From Halomarina rubra (GTDB taxonomy: Archaea; Halobacteriota; Halobacteria; Halobacteriales; Haloarculaceae): 64,000 nt of DNA. Every line of letters begins with the position of its first letter. The first letter of the stretch is position 1. Positions 1 to 10,238 of the stretch are shown in pieces. The notes below the pieces were generated by a model, which worked only from the letters and a program-made list of their open reading frames with translations, did no database searches and was not told the origin of the DNA. Made by a program: the position numbers and the translations under genes. Location of the stretch: contig NZ_JALXFV010000003.1 in the NCBI RefSeq assembly GCF_023699475.1, forward strand, positions 353,454-417,453, read 5' to 3'.

Positions 1-1508
1 ATTGTACGGAAGCACTGAAATATTAATCAGTTCCCCTTTTGTGATGCTCGAATTACGACATCACTTAGGACCGGCTAACCCTCAGCTGACAAACATTGCT
101 GAGGAACCCTTGTCCGTTAGGCCGTCGAGATTCTCACCCGACTATCGCTGCTACTATGGCCAGGATTTTCGTCACCAATCGGTCCACACGAGTTCTCACC
201 CATGCTTCCACCCAATCGGAGCGCCAACCTACGGGAACACGCGATGAAGCGTGCCGCTAGGTCTCGGTAGTGGATTTGAGCCCCGATCATTTTCGACGCC
301 CCGAACCTCGGCCGGTAAGCTGTTACGCTTTTCTTAGAGGGTAGCTGCTTCTAAGCTCACCTCCCGGCTGTCTAGGGCTCGGGACAATCTTCAATCGCAC
401 TTAATCCACATTTTGGGACCTTAACCCAGCTCTGGGTTGTCTCCCTCACGGTGCACAAGCTTACCCCGCACACCGGGCTCCCTGCGTCTACGGCGTTCGT
501 AAGTTCGGAGTTTGACAGGGGTGTCGACGCCTCTCGGCGTCGATCGCCCCAATCAGTCGCTCTACCTCACGAACTACCTTAGCAGAGGTCATGCTTCGAC
601 ATGTTTCGGTTGGAACCAGCTGTTACCGGGTTCGATGGGCCTTTCACCCCTACACATAAGTCACGAGAGGGTATTGTAGGACACCAACTCTAGCAGGCCT
701 CCACATGGCTTTCGCCATGCTTCGCCTTGCTCATGTGTAGATCACCCGGATTCGGGTCGTGTCCGCCTGACTCCCCGCGCTTAAACACGGTGGCCCTGGC
801 AATGCTGCGGCCATATTGGTTTCCCTACGCCTTCCCCGATACTCGGGTTAGACTCGTCAAACAGACACACTCCCTGGCTCGTTTTTCAAAACGTACGACG
901 AGACACCGGCTCCGTAGACATTCTACTGTGGGGTCGCCCCCATGTCGTTCTGTCCACGGCCTTTTATGCCCCGTCGCTCCATCGCCACATGATTTCAGGC
1001 CTTATTTCAACCCCTTTCTCAGGGTACTTTTCAGCGTTCGCTCACGCTACTTGTCCGCTATCGGTCTCGAGTTGTATTTAGTCTTGGCAGTCGATGCCTG
1101 CCGTCTTCTCGAGGGATTTCCAACCCCCGATACTCTGGAACAAACCTGCAATCTCCCACTCACGATACGGGGCTGTCACCCTGTATCGCCCTCCGTTCCA
1201 GGAGAGTTCTCGTGAGTCGTTGATTGCGTATGGTAAGTCCGAACACCACATTGCCCGAAGGCTTCGGTTTGGACTGTGTCGTCTTCACTCGCCGTTACTA
1301 ACGACATCCCGTTCGGTTTCTTTTCCTGTCCTTACTGAGATGTTTCAGTTTTGGACGTTCCCCATTGCGCGAAGCAATTGTGAAGGGATTCCCATTAGGA
1401 GATCTGCAGTTCTTAGCCTCCGTGCGGCTCCCTGCAGCTTTTCGCAGCTTGGCACGTCCTTCGTCGGCACTCGAGCCGAGCCATCCACCACGTGGCACAG
1501 TAGCCACG
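1..1508 (-). rRNA. rrl: 23S ribosomal RNA, 5' half (partial)
   Basis: Read on the minus strand, the segment just below 1510 starts with the archaeal 23S 5' region (GGCTACTGTGCC, then CTCGGCTCGAGTGCCGACGA) and continues through conserved large-subunit rRNA sequence to the window edge. The 3' half lies outside, so only about 1.5 kb of a roughly 2.9-kb gene is present. The exact 5' end is an estimate (a few bases either way around 1508). The gene follows 16S and tRNA-Ala in the usual euryarchaeal order, so it is transcribed from the promoter array near 3560-3918 and possibly also from a spacer promoter. Confidence 0.95.
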
Positions 1509-1675
1509 AATAATTGAATGCTCTGGACCGCGGTAAACGGGTCCAGTGAGCGCCTGGATTGCACGTACACACGGTGTCATACACACGTCCGGAGACTAAG
1601 CGGACCTGCGTCAACCCTTCCCATCCTCGCTTGCACGAGATGGTGCATCTGTCTTCATCGGAACGAGCGCCGGAT

Positions 1676-1690
1676 TGCACTTAAGCAACC
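1676..1690 (-). promoter_or_regulatory. Possible spacer promoter for 23S
   Basis: In the tRNA-Ala to 23S spacer the minus strand reads GGTTGCTTAAGTGCAATCC, which carries the haloarchaeal TATA form TTAAGT. An internal promoter in this spacer has been reported for Halobacterium, and its position fits. This is a motif match only; no transcript end is visible from sequence. Confidence 0.35.
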
Positions 1691-1709
1691 CGGTTCCGTC
1701 CCGTGAATA

Positions 1710-1781
1710 TGGACCCACTGGGATTCGAACCCAGGGCATCCTCCTTGCAAAGGAGGCACTCTCCCACTGAGCTATGGGCCC
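1710..1781 (-). tRNA. tRNA-Ala (UGC) in the rRNA spacer
   Basis: The minus strand gives a complete 72-base cloverleaf. The acceptor strand GGGCCCA pairs with TGGGTCC, with discriminator A. The D arm is AGCTCAGTGGGAGAGTG, the anticodon loop CTTTGCAAG carries TGC, and the T arm contains GGTTCGAATCC. There is no intron and no encoded CCA. tRNA-Ala between 16S and 23S is the standard arrangement in euryarchaeal rRNA operons. Confidence 0.97.
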
Positions 1782-1786
1782 TACCT

Positions 1787-1821
1787 GTTAGCCCCGGTAG
1801 TTCTGAAGTGCTCGGTCGGCC
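1787..1821 (-). other. 3' arm of the 16S processing stem (bulge-helix-bulge)
   Basis: This segment of the precursor RNA pairs with 3453-3489 on the far side of 16S. Outer helix: GAACTAC and GGGGCTAAC pair with GTTAGCCCTGG and TAGTTC. Then comes a 3-base bulge (1804-1806), a 4-bp helix (1807-1810 with 3468-3471), a 3-base bulge on the other strand (3465-3467), and the inner helix CCGACCGAG with CTCGGTCGG. The 3-4-3 geometry is that of the archaeal bulge-helix-bulge cut by the tRNA splicing endonuclease. Confidence 0.85.
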
Positions 1822-1883
1822 ACTTCGTCGTCGACGTCCGCGCCAAAGGTGAGCCAGGCACGACGGCCTGGTCTCGATCTGTG

Positions 1884-3353
<1,470 letters not shown>

Positions 3354-3452
3354 GTTCCCCTCTAACGAGGGGGGTTGGCGGGAACACACTCAGAGAGTGT
3401 GTCCATATCCCATTTGCAGATTGCATGTGTGTATCGGACGTCGGCGACAGTC

Positions 3453-3489
3453 GGACCGACCGAGTGTCACCGAACTACCAGGGCTAACA
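3453..3489 (-). other. 5' arm of the 16S processing stem (bulge-helix-bulge)
   Basis: This is the leader-side partner of 1787-1821. On the RNA it reads GTTAGCCCTGGTAGTTC, then GGTG (the 4-bp central helix, with one G-U pair), then the bulge ACA, then CTCGGTCGG. Complementarity on both sides of the two bulges is nearly perfect. The stem loops out the whole 16S gene for excision. Confidence 0.85.
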
Positions 3490-3559
3490 TCAGATCCCGT
3501 CTTGACGGCGGACCGCAGGGGCGGAATCCTCACTTCTTCGGATTTCAGTGTACCCGGTT

Positions 3560-3918
3560 GAGGGTTATAAACCCATCGAACCGAGTTCGAAATCCCGGAC
3601 GCGGCCAGCGTGCCACGCCCCGTCGCGTATTACATCCGAACGCCCCCATACATATAAGGGCATCGGACCGGAGATGACCTCCCGAAGGAGACCACCTCGT
3701 CTTTCCGCGTATTACGTCCGAGTGCCCCCATACGTATAAGGGCGTCGGACCTCGGATGACGCCCCGTGAAGAGCGCCACCCACCTTGTCGCGTACTTGGT
3801 CCGAGTGTGCCCTTACATATAAGGGCGTCGGACTGCGGCGGTTCGCCCCCGGAAGGGGGCGTCCCGCGCTTCTTCGCATTCTATCCGAGTGGAGGGTTAC
3901 GTATAAGGCCGTCGAACC
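3560..3918 (-). promoter_or_regulatory. Array of five tandem rRNA promoters
   Basis: Five similar blocks read on the minus strand as TCCGACGCCCTTATATGTA followed by a G-run and CTCGGA. The TATA cores (TATAAG or TATAAA on the plus strand) start at 3902, 3818, 3735, 3653 and 3566, so the spacings are 84, 83, 82 and 87 bases. The outermost and innermost copies are the most divergent. The repeated TTCGACG/TCCGACG block before TATA matches the known multiple-promoter design of haloarchaeal rRNA operons. All five point towards 16S. Confidence 0.85.
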
Positions 3919-4191
3919 ACCGGCGCTCCGTCATGCGTTTTCATGGGAACACACTCCCATGGGTGCAGAGTGTCACAGTGCTCGATAGAACTCCGGAGCC
4001 GTCGCTCGAGGTGTCGATGTCGCGCGGTTGGAGACCGGTTCGTCATCCCCCGCGTGAACGGACGGTCGGACCGGGTGAGGCCGCGCGTCTACGCGTACGC
4101 GGGGAGGGGTGCAATAACCTGTGGGACCGAGGTGGACCCACAGCGTCCACTCGACGGTCGGGAGAAAGTTGAGAAGTGAGGCGAGACCCGT
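3919..4191. other. Non-coding interval between MC1 end and rRNA promoters
   Basis: I see no gene here. The stretch has one clear hairpin, CATGGGA-ACACAC-TCCCATG, at 3943-3961, in the region where both the MC1 transcript would end and the rRNA promoters begin. Its core GGGAACACACTC also occurs at 3383-3394, just upstream of 16S. I cannot assign a function. Confidence 0.5.
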
Positions 4192-4506
4192 TCAGATCTC
4201 TTCGAGGTGCTCGATGCCCTGCTTCGAGACGTTGGCCTTCGTGATGCGCTGGGGCATCCAGTCGGGTTTGTCGTCCGGTGCGTCCTCGACCCAGGCCCAC
4301 CCCTCGTAGTGGTGGACCTTCTTCGTCCCCTTCTCGCGGAGACTGATAGCCTCCCGTTCGGCGGCGTCTTCGCCGTCGGCCGGTTCGAGCCGTCGGGCCG
4401 CCTTCAGTGCGGCCTGTCGAGGAGTGCGTCCCGAGAACACACTCGATTCGCTCCCGGACGTGTCCCGAAGCGCGAAGTTCCGCTTACCGTCGTCGCTGCG
4501 TGCCAT
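4192..4506 (-). CDS. Non-histone chromosomal protein MC1
   Basis: The 104-residue product is a monomeric, basic, DNA-bending chromatin protein of the MC1 family. Signature stretches are KRNFALRD near the N terminus, SGRTPRQAALKAARR in the middle, REKGTKKVHHYEGW, and DKPDWMPQRITKANVSKQGI at the C-terminal side. The usual MC1 length is about 93, so this is full length with a short extension. The start at 4506 is supported by GGAGGT 8 bases upstream and a TATA element (GATATAGTTATG, about 4541-4552). MC1 is the main architectural DNA-binding protein in many haloarchaea. It sits next to the rRNA operon and is divergent from the AbrB-like gene. Confidence 0.93.
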   Translation of the reverse strand: MARSDDGKRNFALRDTSGSESSVFSGRTPRQAALKAARRLEPADGEDAAEREAISLREKGTKKVHHYEGWAWVEDAPDDKPDWMPQRITKANVSKQGIEHLEEI

Positions 4507-4681
4507 GGTTTGGTACCTCCGTGTCAGTGTGAGACATGACCCTACATAACTATATCCCCGAAACCACCCGATGTAACGCTGTTCTTTAAATACGGGTCCG
4601 AGGAGAACGGGACGACGGCGTCGTCGTTCGCACAGCAAACTTAAGTACAGCGTGTGACGAAGTGCGAGGTAAGATACCGCG
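4507..4681. promoter_or_regulatory. Divergent promoter region, MC1 and AbrB-like/pyrD
   Basis: For MC1 (minus) there is a TATA element near 4541-4552 and the Shine-Dalgarno GGAGGT at 4514-4519. For the plus-strand gene there are two candidates: CTTTAAATA near 4583 and AACTTAAGTAC near 4638-4648. The second lies about 40 bases before the ATG at 4682 and is followed by a GAGGTAA ribosome-binding site. Confidence 0.5.
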
Positions 4682-4882
4682 ATGGTGCGAAAGAAGAAGC
4701 TCAGTCCGAGCGGCGCCAAAGACGAGAACGGCGAGTATCACAACGTCCACCTCAACCTCCACGAAGACGAGCTCACCGTCGCCGGCATGGAGATCGGCGA
4801 CGAAGTGTACGTGCGTGTGCGCGACAACAAGATAATCATCCAGAAAGCCTCAGACGAAGAGGAGATAGAGCACGAGTTCTGA
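4682..4882 (+). CDS. Small AbrB/SpoVT-like fold protein
   Basis: This 66-residue protein has a basic start (MVRKKK) and an acidic end. Its middle follows the swapped-hairpin pattern of AbrB/MazE/SpoVT DNA-binding domains: LNLHEDELTVAGMEIGDEV, then VYVRVRDNKIIIQKA. Such domains bind DNA as dimers and act as regulators or antitoxins, but no toxin gene is adjacent. The stop TGA shares one base with the pyrD start (TGATG), so the two are translationally coupled. A GAGGTAA site precedes the ATG. Conserved small proteins of this type are common in haloarchaea; the precise role is unknown. The fold assignment is by pattern only. Confidence 0.75.
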   Translation: MVRKKKLSPSGAKDENGEYHNVHLNLHEDELTVAGMEIGDEVYVRVRDNKIIIQKASDEEEIEHEF

Positions 4883-5931
4883 TGTTCTACCGTGCCGCGA
4901 AGCCCTTCCTGTTCCGGCTTCCGGCGGAGACCGCTCACACGGCGACGAAGCGACTGCTCCGTCTCGGACAGGGGACACCCGTCGAGGAGGCACTGACCGC
5001 CCGCTACCGCGTCGACGACCCACGACTCCACACCGAGCTGTTCGGCCTGGAGTTCCCGACGCCCGTCGGCGTCGCAGCCGGCTTCGACAAGAACGCCGAG
5101 ATACCGGGGATGCTCGGCGCACTCGGCTTCGGTCACGTCGAGGTCGGCGCGGTCACCGCCGAGGGACAGGTGGGGAACCCGCGCCCGCGACTGTTCCGTC
5201 TGCCCGAGGACCGCGCGCTCGTCAACCGGATGGGGTTCAACAACGCGGGCGCGGACGTCGTCGGCCCGCGTCTCGCCGACACCGACGCGTCGGTCCCGTT
5301 GGGCGTCAACATCGGGAAGTCGAAGGTCACCCCGCTCGACGACGCCCCCGCGGACTACCGCTACAGCTACGAGCAGACCGCCGCGGGCGGGGACTACTTC
5401 GTCGTCAACGTCTCCTCACCGAACACGCCGGGGTTGCGTGACCTCCAGAACCGCGAGCACCTCGAGGCCATCATCGGCGAACTCCTCGACGCCGACGCCC
5501 GGCCCCTCCTGGTGAAACTCTCGCCGGACCTCACCGACGGCGCGGTCGAGGACGCCCTCGCGGTCGTCGACGACCTCGACCTCGACGGCGTCATCGCGAC
5601 CAACACCACCGTCGAGCGACCCGACACGCTCCGCAACCACAATCGCGTGGAGACGGGCGGACTCTCGGGCGCACCCATCGAGGAGCGTGCGACCGAGATG
5701 GTCCGGTTCGTCGCCGAGCGGACGGACGTCCCCGTCGTCGGTGTCGGTGGCGTCTCGGACGCCGCGGGCGCGTACGCGAAGATTCGCGCCGGGGCCTCGC
5801 TCGTCCAACTGTACACCGCCCTCGTCTACGAGGGGCCAGCGCTCGCGCGCGACATCAACCGCGGCCTGCTCGACCTGCTGGAGCGCGACGGCTTCGACTC
5901 CGTCGAGGACGCCGTCGGCGCGGACCTGTAG
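4882..5931 (+). CDS. pyrD: Dihydroorotate dehydrogenase (quinone), class 2
   Basis: The 349-residue enzyme oxidises dihydroorotate to orotate with FMN in pyrimidine synthesis and passes electrons to quinone at the membrane. The N-terminal helix region (AETAHTATKRLLRL) is the class 2 membrane-associated part. FMN and substrate motifs include AAGFDKNAE, NRMGFNNAG, GVNIGKSK, and the catalytic-loop sequence VNVSSPNTPGLR with the class 2 serine. Near the C terminus GVGGVSDAAGAYAKIRAGA and QLYTALVYEGP bind the FMN phosphate. The start overlaps the previous gene by one base. pyrE lies elsewhere in the window (26300), so the pathway genes are not clustered. Confidence 0.96.
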   Translation: MFYRAAKPFLFRLPAETAHTATKRLLRLGQGTPVEEALTARYRVDDPRLHTELFGLEFPTPVGVAAGFDKNAEIPGMLGALGFGHVEVGAVTAEGQVGNPRPRLFRLPEDRALVNRMGFNNAGADVVGPRLADTDASVPLGVNIGKSKVTPLDDAPADYRYSYEQTAAGGDYFVVNVSSPNTPGLRDLQNREHLEAIIGELLDADARPLLVKLSPDLTDGAVEDALAVVDDLDLDGVIATNTTVERPDTLRNHNRVETGGLSGAPIEERATEMVRFVAERTDVPVVGVGGVSDAAGAYAKIRAGASLVQLYTALVYEGPALARDINRGLLDLLERDGFDSVEDAVGADL

Positions 5932-5958
5932 CCGACCCGCGCGACAGGAGGCACACCC

Positions 5959-6429
5959 CTACAGTTCGTGTTCCATCCACTGGAACTCGTACAGTCCACC
6001 GTTCGTCTCCTCCTCCGTCCTCCCGACGCGCTCGAACCCACAGCGTTCGTAGACGCGCATCGCCCGCTCGTTGAACGTCGCCACGCCCAGTCGCACGCGC
6101 GGTGGGTCGTAGCGCTCGCGGGCGACCGCCAGCGCTCGGCGGACGAACGCCTCGCCGTCACCCTCGCCCGTCCGGTCGGGGGCCATCCCCAGGCCGAGGT
6201 CGACCGTGTCGCCGCTGGGGTCGAAGCTGTAGAACCCGACCAGTCCGTCGGCGTCGGAGACTGCGAACCGGCGGTCGGGCCACGTCGACTCGTCGACGAA
6301 CGCCGCGCGGTCGGCGGGGTCGGCGTCGAGGTCGTAGAAGTCGTACGGCGGGTCGTAGCGCCACTCGTCGATACGTACGGCGACCGCGCGGGTCATCGGT
6401 TCGACGGTGTACTCGGGAGGGCAGTCCAT
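5959..6429 (-). CDS. GNAT-family N-acetyltransferase
   Basis: A 156-residue single-domain protein with the GNAT layout: a central beta-strand segment (LVGFYSFDPSGDTVDLGLGM), the acetyl-CoA pyrophosphate loop region (APDRTGEGDGEAFVRRAL), then LGVATFNERAMRVYERCGF, the typical motif B helix and turn. The substrate cannot be read from sequence. It is convergent with pyrD, with 27 bases between the stops. It lies 70 bases downstream of the pheT stop on the same strand, so read-through from pheST is possible but unproven. Start is the ATG at 6429. Confidence 0.87.
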   Translation of the reverse strand: MDCPPEYTVEPMTRAVAVRIDEWRYDPPYDFYDLDADPADRAAFVDESTWPDRRFAVSDADGLVGFYSFDPSGDTVDLGLGMAPDRTGEGDGEAFVRRALAVARERYDPPRVRLGVATFNERAMRVYERCGFERVGRTEEETNGGLYEFQWMEHEL

Positions 6430-6499
6430 ACGACGAACGGGCGCGAGAGCGCGAAAACGGTGTCGTCCCGACCGGACGACGAGACGGCGAGTGGGCGAA

Positions 6500-8242
6500 C
6501 TACTCCAGCGCCGCGAGGTCGAACTCGAACGCCGCGACCGGTAGTTCGAGGTCGTGTTCGACCAGCACGCGCGGGTGGACCTCACCGACGACACCCACGC
6601 GTTCGCCGTCCAGTTCGACGGCCGCGGTCCGTCCCTCGATGAACGACGGGTGGGTCGTCGCGGGCGTCTCCAGGGTCTTCCCGAACGCGCCGGCGAGCGT
6701 CTGCAGTCGGGCCTTCGCGTCCTCGTAGCCCGCGTCGGTGCGCGCGAGGACGGCCGCGACGGTCCGCCGCTCGGCCGCCTTCGTCTCCTCGCGCTCGTCG
6801 ACGTGCGCCGCGAGGCCGATCTCGGCGAGGTCCTGGGGGTACGCACGGTGCGTGTTGTTCTCCAGGACCGTCAGCAGCGACGGGAGCGCCCACGTCCGGA
6901 CGACGGTGTAGTCCTCGCTGTACGGTTCTGCGATGGTCACCGGTGGCTGTTGGCCCACGGGCGCGTCCGGGTCGCGCTCGTCGGGCACGTCCAGCCCCAT
7001 CCGGTCGAGGCAGTCGCGCTCGCTCGTCATGTGGAAGTCGAGCATGTCCTCGAAACCCAGGCCGACGAGCGCGTCGCGGGCGGCGCTCTCCAGCCGGGAG
7101 GTCTCGTGGCGGCCCCCGACCGTCGAGACGTCCGGGTAGCGCGGCGAGAGTTCGTTGAAGCCGTGGGCGCGTCCCACGTCGTCGACGACGTCGACGGGGT
7201 TGAGCACGTCGACGCGGTACGGTGGCACCTCGACGCGATAGGCGGGAGCACCGTCGCGCTCGACCACCTCGGCGTCCAGCCCCGCCCGTTCGAGGTAGTC
7301 GACGACCTGCTGCTCGTCCAGATCCACGCCGAGCAACTGCTCGATGCGAGCGTGCGCGACGGTCTTGTGGTCGACCGTCAGGTCCGGCCGGAGCAGGTCG
7401 CGCTGTTCTGCCGGGTGACCCTCGGGGTACTCGACGCGGACCTCCTCGACGCGGCCGCCACGCGCGTCCAGCGCGTAGCAGACGATGGTGCACATCTTGT
7501 CGATGGTCCACTGGTCGGTGCCCGTCATCTCGATGAACAGGTCCCGGGACTCGTCGTCGACCTCCGTCCGACGGCCGTTGATGACCGGCGGGAACGAGAA
7601 CAGGCCGATGTCGTCGTAGATGGCCGGGTACCGGTCGTAGCCCTCGACGATGTCGGCGTACTTCTCGCCCGTGGGGTGGTCGGTGAGCACGCCCGCGGGG
7701 GTGAGTTCCTCCGTCGAGTCCAGCGCGACGAACGTGTCCTCCTCGGGCGCGATGCCCCGGTAGCTGATGGCCTTCCCCGCGCCTTCGCGGGCGGCGTTGC
7801 CCTTCAGCATCGTCAGGTCGTGGACGCCGATGGCCCCCTTGGCGCGCTGGCGGCCCATCGTCGCGTGCAGTTTCTCCTGCAACTGGATGAGCGAGTCCAG
7901 TTTCGCCTCGCTCATGTCTAGACCGCGGACGATAGCGCCGGTGACGTACGGCCGTTCGTCGGGGACGGTCTCGTCGACCTCGATGACCCACTCGGCGTCG
8001 TTGGTCTTGGGGACGTAGACGCCTCTGTCGGTGCCGTCCTGGTAGCGCAGCGACCGGGCCACGCCCTCGACGGAGAGACGGTCGAGTCGGTCCGGGGCGA
8101 ACTCCAGTTGCATGTCTCCCTCCTCTGTCTCGCCCTCGAACTCCAGACCGAGGTCGAACAGGTCGCGTTTCAGCTCCTCGTCGGAGCGCTCGGTGCTCGC
8201 CAGTGTCCGCAGTTCGTCGGGGTCGACGTCGACGACGGGCAT
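6500..8242 (-). CDS. pheT: Phenylalanine--tRNA ligase beta subunit
   Basis: The 580-residue archaeal-type beta subunit forms the alpha2-beta2 enzyme with PheS and charges tRNA-Phe. It has the editing-side B3/B4 region in the N-terminal half (LEFAPDRLDRLSVEGVARSL; GRQRAKGAIGVHDL; AISYRGIAPEED), the B5 domain near the middle (TVDHKTVAHARIEQLLGVD; VEVPPYRVDVLNPVDVVDDV), and the catalytic-like core at the C terminus (DFHMTSERDCLDRMG; GEVHPRVLVEHDLE). The ATG at 8242 shares one base with the pheS stop (TGATG), so the two subunits are translationally coupled. The 570-580 residue size is right for archaea; bacterial PheT is longer. Confidence 0.97.
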   Translation of the reverse strand: MPVVDVDPDELRTLASTERSDEELKRDLFDLGLEFEGETEEGDMQLEFAPDRLDRLSVEGVARSLRYQDGTDRGVYVPKTNDAEWVIEVDETVPDERPYVTGAIVRGLDMSEAKLDSLIQLQEKLHATMGRQRAKGAIGVHDLTMLKGNAAREGAGKAISYRGIAPEEDTFVALDSTEELTPAGVLTDHPTGEKYADIVEGYDRYPAIYDDIGLFSFPPVINGRRTEVDDESRDLFIEMTGTDQWTIDKMCTIVCYALDARGGRVEEVRVEYPEGHPAEQRDLLRPDLTVDHKTVAHARIEQLLGVDLDEQQVVDYLERAGLDAEVVERDGAPAYRVEVPPYRVDVLNPVDVVDDVGRAHGFNELSPRYPDVSTVGGRHETSRLESAARDALVGLGFEDMLDFHMTSERDCLDRMGLDVPDERDPDAPVGQQPPVTIAEPYSEDYTVVRTWALPSLLTVLENNTHRAYPQDLAEIGLAAHVDEREETKAAERRTVAAVLARTDAGYEDAKARLQTLAGAFGKTLETPATTHPSFIEGRTAAVELDGERVGVVGEVHPRVLVEHDLELPVAAFEFDLAALE

Positions 8243-9759
8243 CAGTAGATCACCTCCGCGTTCCGCAGGAACTCCAGGTCGGCCAGCGTCCCGTGCAGGT
8301 CGCGGATGTCCTCCGCGCCGGTGACGAGCATGGCGAGGCGTTCGAGCGCCAGCCCCCACGCCATCACCTCGCAGTCGACGCCCAGCGGTTCGAGCACCTC
8401 GGGGCGGAAGATGCCCGAGTTCCCGATTTCGATGAGCTCGTCGGTGACGGGGTGGCGGCCGAACAGTTCGAAGCTCGGCTCGGTGTACGGGTTGTAGTGG
8501 GGTTTGAACTCGATGCCGGTGATGCCGAACTGCTCGTAGAACTCGGTGAACGTCCCCATCAAATCCCGCACCGAGAGGTCCTCGGCCATCACCCAACCCT
8601 CTATCTGGAAGAACTCCAGCAGGTGCGTCGCGTCGAGCGTGTCGTTGCGGTACACCTTCTCGACGGAGAACCACCGCTGTGGTGGCTCCAACTCGCCCTC
8701 GGCGTGCCCCGAGAGGTAGCGCATCGACAGCGACGTGGTGTGCCCGCGCAGGTCCAGTCCGCGCGCGACGTCCTCGGTCCACGGCGAGTGGTAGCCGTCG
8801 CCGTCCTCGCCGACGCCCTCGCGGTGGGCGCGCGCGACCCGGTCGACTAGCTCGCTCGGCATGTCATCGGCGTCCATCTCCGCGGGGTTCGACAGGACGA
8901 ACTGGTCCCAGTGGGTGCGGGCGGGGTGGTCCTGGGGCATGAACAGCGTGTCGTTGATCCAGAACTCCGAGTCGACGTGCGGGCCCTCCATCTCCTGGAA
9001 CCCCATCCCGACGAGCACGTCCTTGACGCGGTCTGCGGTCTGGCGGAGCACGTGTTTCCGCGCGGGCGTGACGGCCTCGGCGTCGGCCTCGACGTTGTAC
9101 TCGGTGAACTCCACGTCCTCCCACTCGCCGCTGGTGAGCAGTTCGGGGGTGACCTGCGCGACCGTCTCCGCCACGCTCACGCCCTCCATCATGGCGTCGA
9201 CACCCGCGTCGGTCAGCAGGACGGAGCGGACCGTGGACTCCTCGCGGACGACGAGGCTGCGTCGGTCGAGCGCGTCGAGCGTCTCGTCGTCGACGGTTCC
9301 GGCGTCGCTCGCGGCGATGCTCTCCAGCGCGTTCGCCTCCGTGTCCGCGTCGGGGTCGGCGTCGGGGTCGGCCGACACCGCGCCGCTGTCGATGACGCCG
9401 TAGCCCTTCCGCGCGAAGTTCGACAGGGCAATCTGGACCTCGGGGCCGCCCAGTCCGGCCGCGCCGATGAGTTCCCCCATCTCGACCGGCTCGTCGGCCG
9501 CGCCCGCGTCCATCGCGGCGCGGTAGAGGCGGACTTCGGGTAGGCCCGCTTCGCGGTACGTCTCGCCCTCCTCGGTCAGGCTGACGGTCTCCTCGGTCCG
9601 CTCGGTGACGTCGAGCAGGCCGTCGTCTCGTAGTTCGAACGCCGCGCGCGTGACGACGGTGGGGGTCTCTCCCACCTCGTCCGCGACGGCGTCGACGGTT
9701 CGGTCGTCGGTGGCAGACGCGGCCTCCAGGACCGCGACCTGCGCTGCGGGTAGTTGCAT
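8242..9759 (-). CDS. pheS: Phenylalanine--tRNA ligase alpha subunit
   Basis: The 505-residue catalytic subunit of class II PheRS. The first about 200 residues are winged-helix repeats that contact tRNA (for example AVADEVGETPTVVTRAAFEL). The catalytic core has motif 1 around LFMPQDHPARTHWDQF, motif 2 around RWFSVEKVYRNDTLDATHL, and motif 3 in GLALERLAMLVTGAEDIRDL. It is upstream of and coupled to pheT. An acidic repeat (ADPDADPDADTEAN) in the linker between winged helices is typical haloarchaeal low-complexity sequence. The start at 9759 gives a family-consistent N terminus. Confidence 0.97.
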   Translation of the reverse strand: MQLPAAQVAVLEAASATDDRTVDAVADEVGETPTVVTRAAFELRDDGLLDVTERTEETVSLTEEGETYREAGLPEVRLYRAAMDAGAADEPVEMGELIGAAGLGGPEVQIALSNFARKGYGVIDSGAVSADPDADPDADTEANALESIAASDAGTVDDETLDALDRRSLVVREESTVRSVLLTDAGVDAMMEGVSVAETVAQVTPELLTSGEWEDVEFTEYNVEADAEAVTPARKHVLRQTADRVKDVLVGMGFQEMEGPHVDSEFWINDTLFMPQDHPARTHWDQFVLSNPAEMDADDMPSELVDRVARAHREGVGEDGDGYHSPWTEDVARGLDLRGHTTSLSMRYLSGHAEGELEPPQRWFSVEKVYRNDTLDATHLLEFFQIEGWVMAEDLSVRDLMGTFTEFYEQFGITGIEFKPHYNPYTEPSFELFGRHPVTDELIEIGNSGIFRPEVLEPLGVDCEVMAWGLALERLAMLVTGAEDIRDLHGTLADLEFLRNAEVIY

Positions 9760-10238
9760 GGTTCGTACACTCGGGTACGTCGGTTAGGTGTTTTCGAGTC
9801 GACTCGTGGCTCCGACAGCGACGCCGAAGCGGTGAGACGGCCCGCGCGATGCGACCCCTGCGAGCGATTTCGTCCCTCCCCAGCGGAAGGAGTCCGCCGC
9901 TCGCTCAGGCCGCGAAGAAGAAGCCGAACCTCGCGACGCGTGACTGGTCGGTGACGACACCGGCACGGCGAGGGTCGCTTGCCATGTCCGAGAGAGACGG
10001 GGCCGCGGGCAAAAGCGTTCCGGGGGCGTGAGAGCGACTGGACCGGCGATGCGGGCGGGACTGAAAGGGGCGGGGCGCTGGGGGAAGGCGCGCGAGGTAA
10101 GCACTGGAGCGACCGGAGGGAGCGAAGGGCGCAACGAGCGCACCGACTCCAGCGCCTCGGGGCTTTCGGGGTGAGCGTCGCTCCGCTCTCGCCCGCACCC
10201 GCGCTGGAACTTTTCACGACACGAATCCACCATACAGT
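9760..10238. other. Divergent intergenic region, pheS and methyltransferase
   Basis: I find no credible gene in these 479 bases. The right end carries TTTTCAC at 10211-10217, about 27 bases before the ATG at 10239, as expected for a leaderless transcript. The middle (10090-10190) is rich in GAGCGA/GCGAGC-type short repeats common in haloarchaeal intergenic DNA. No strong pheS TATA box stands out. Confidence 0.5.
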
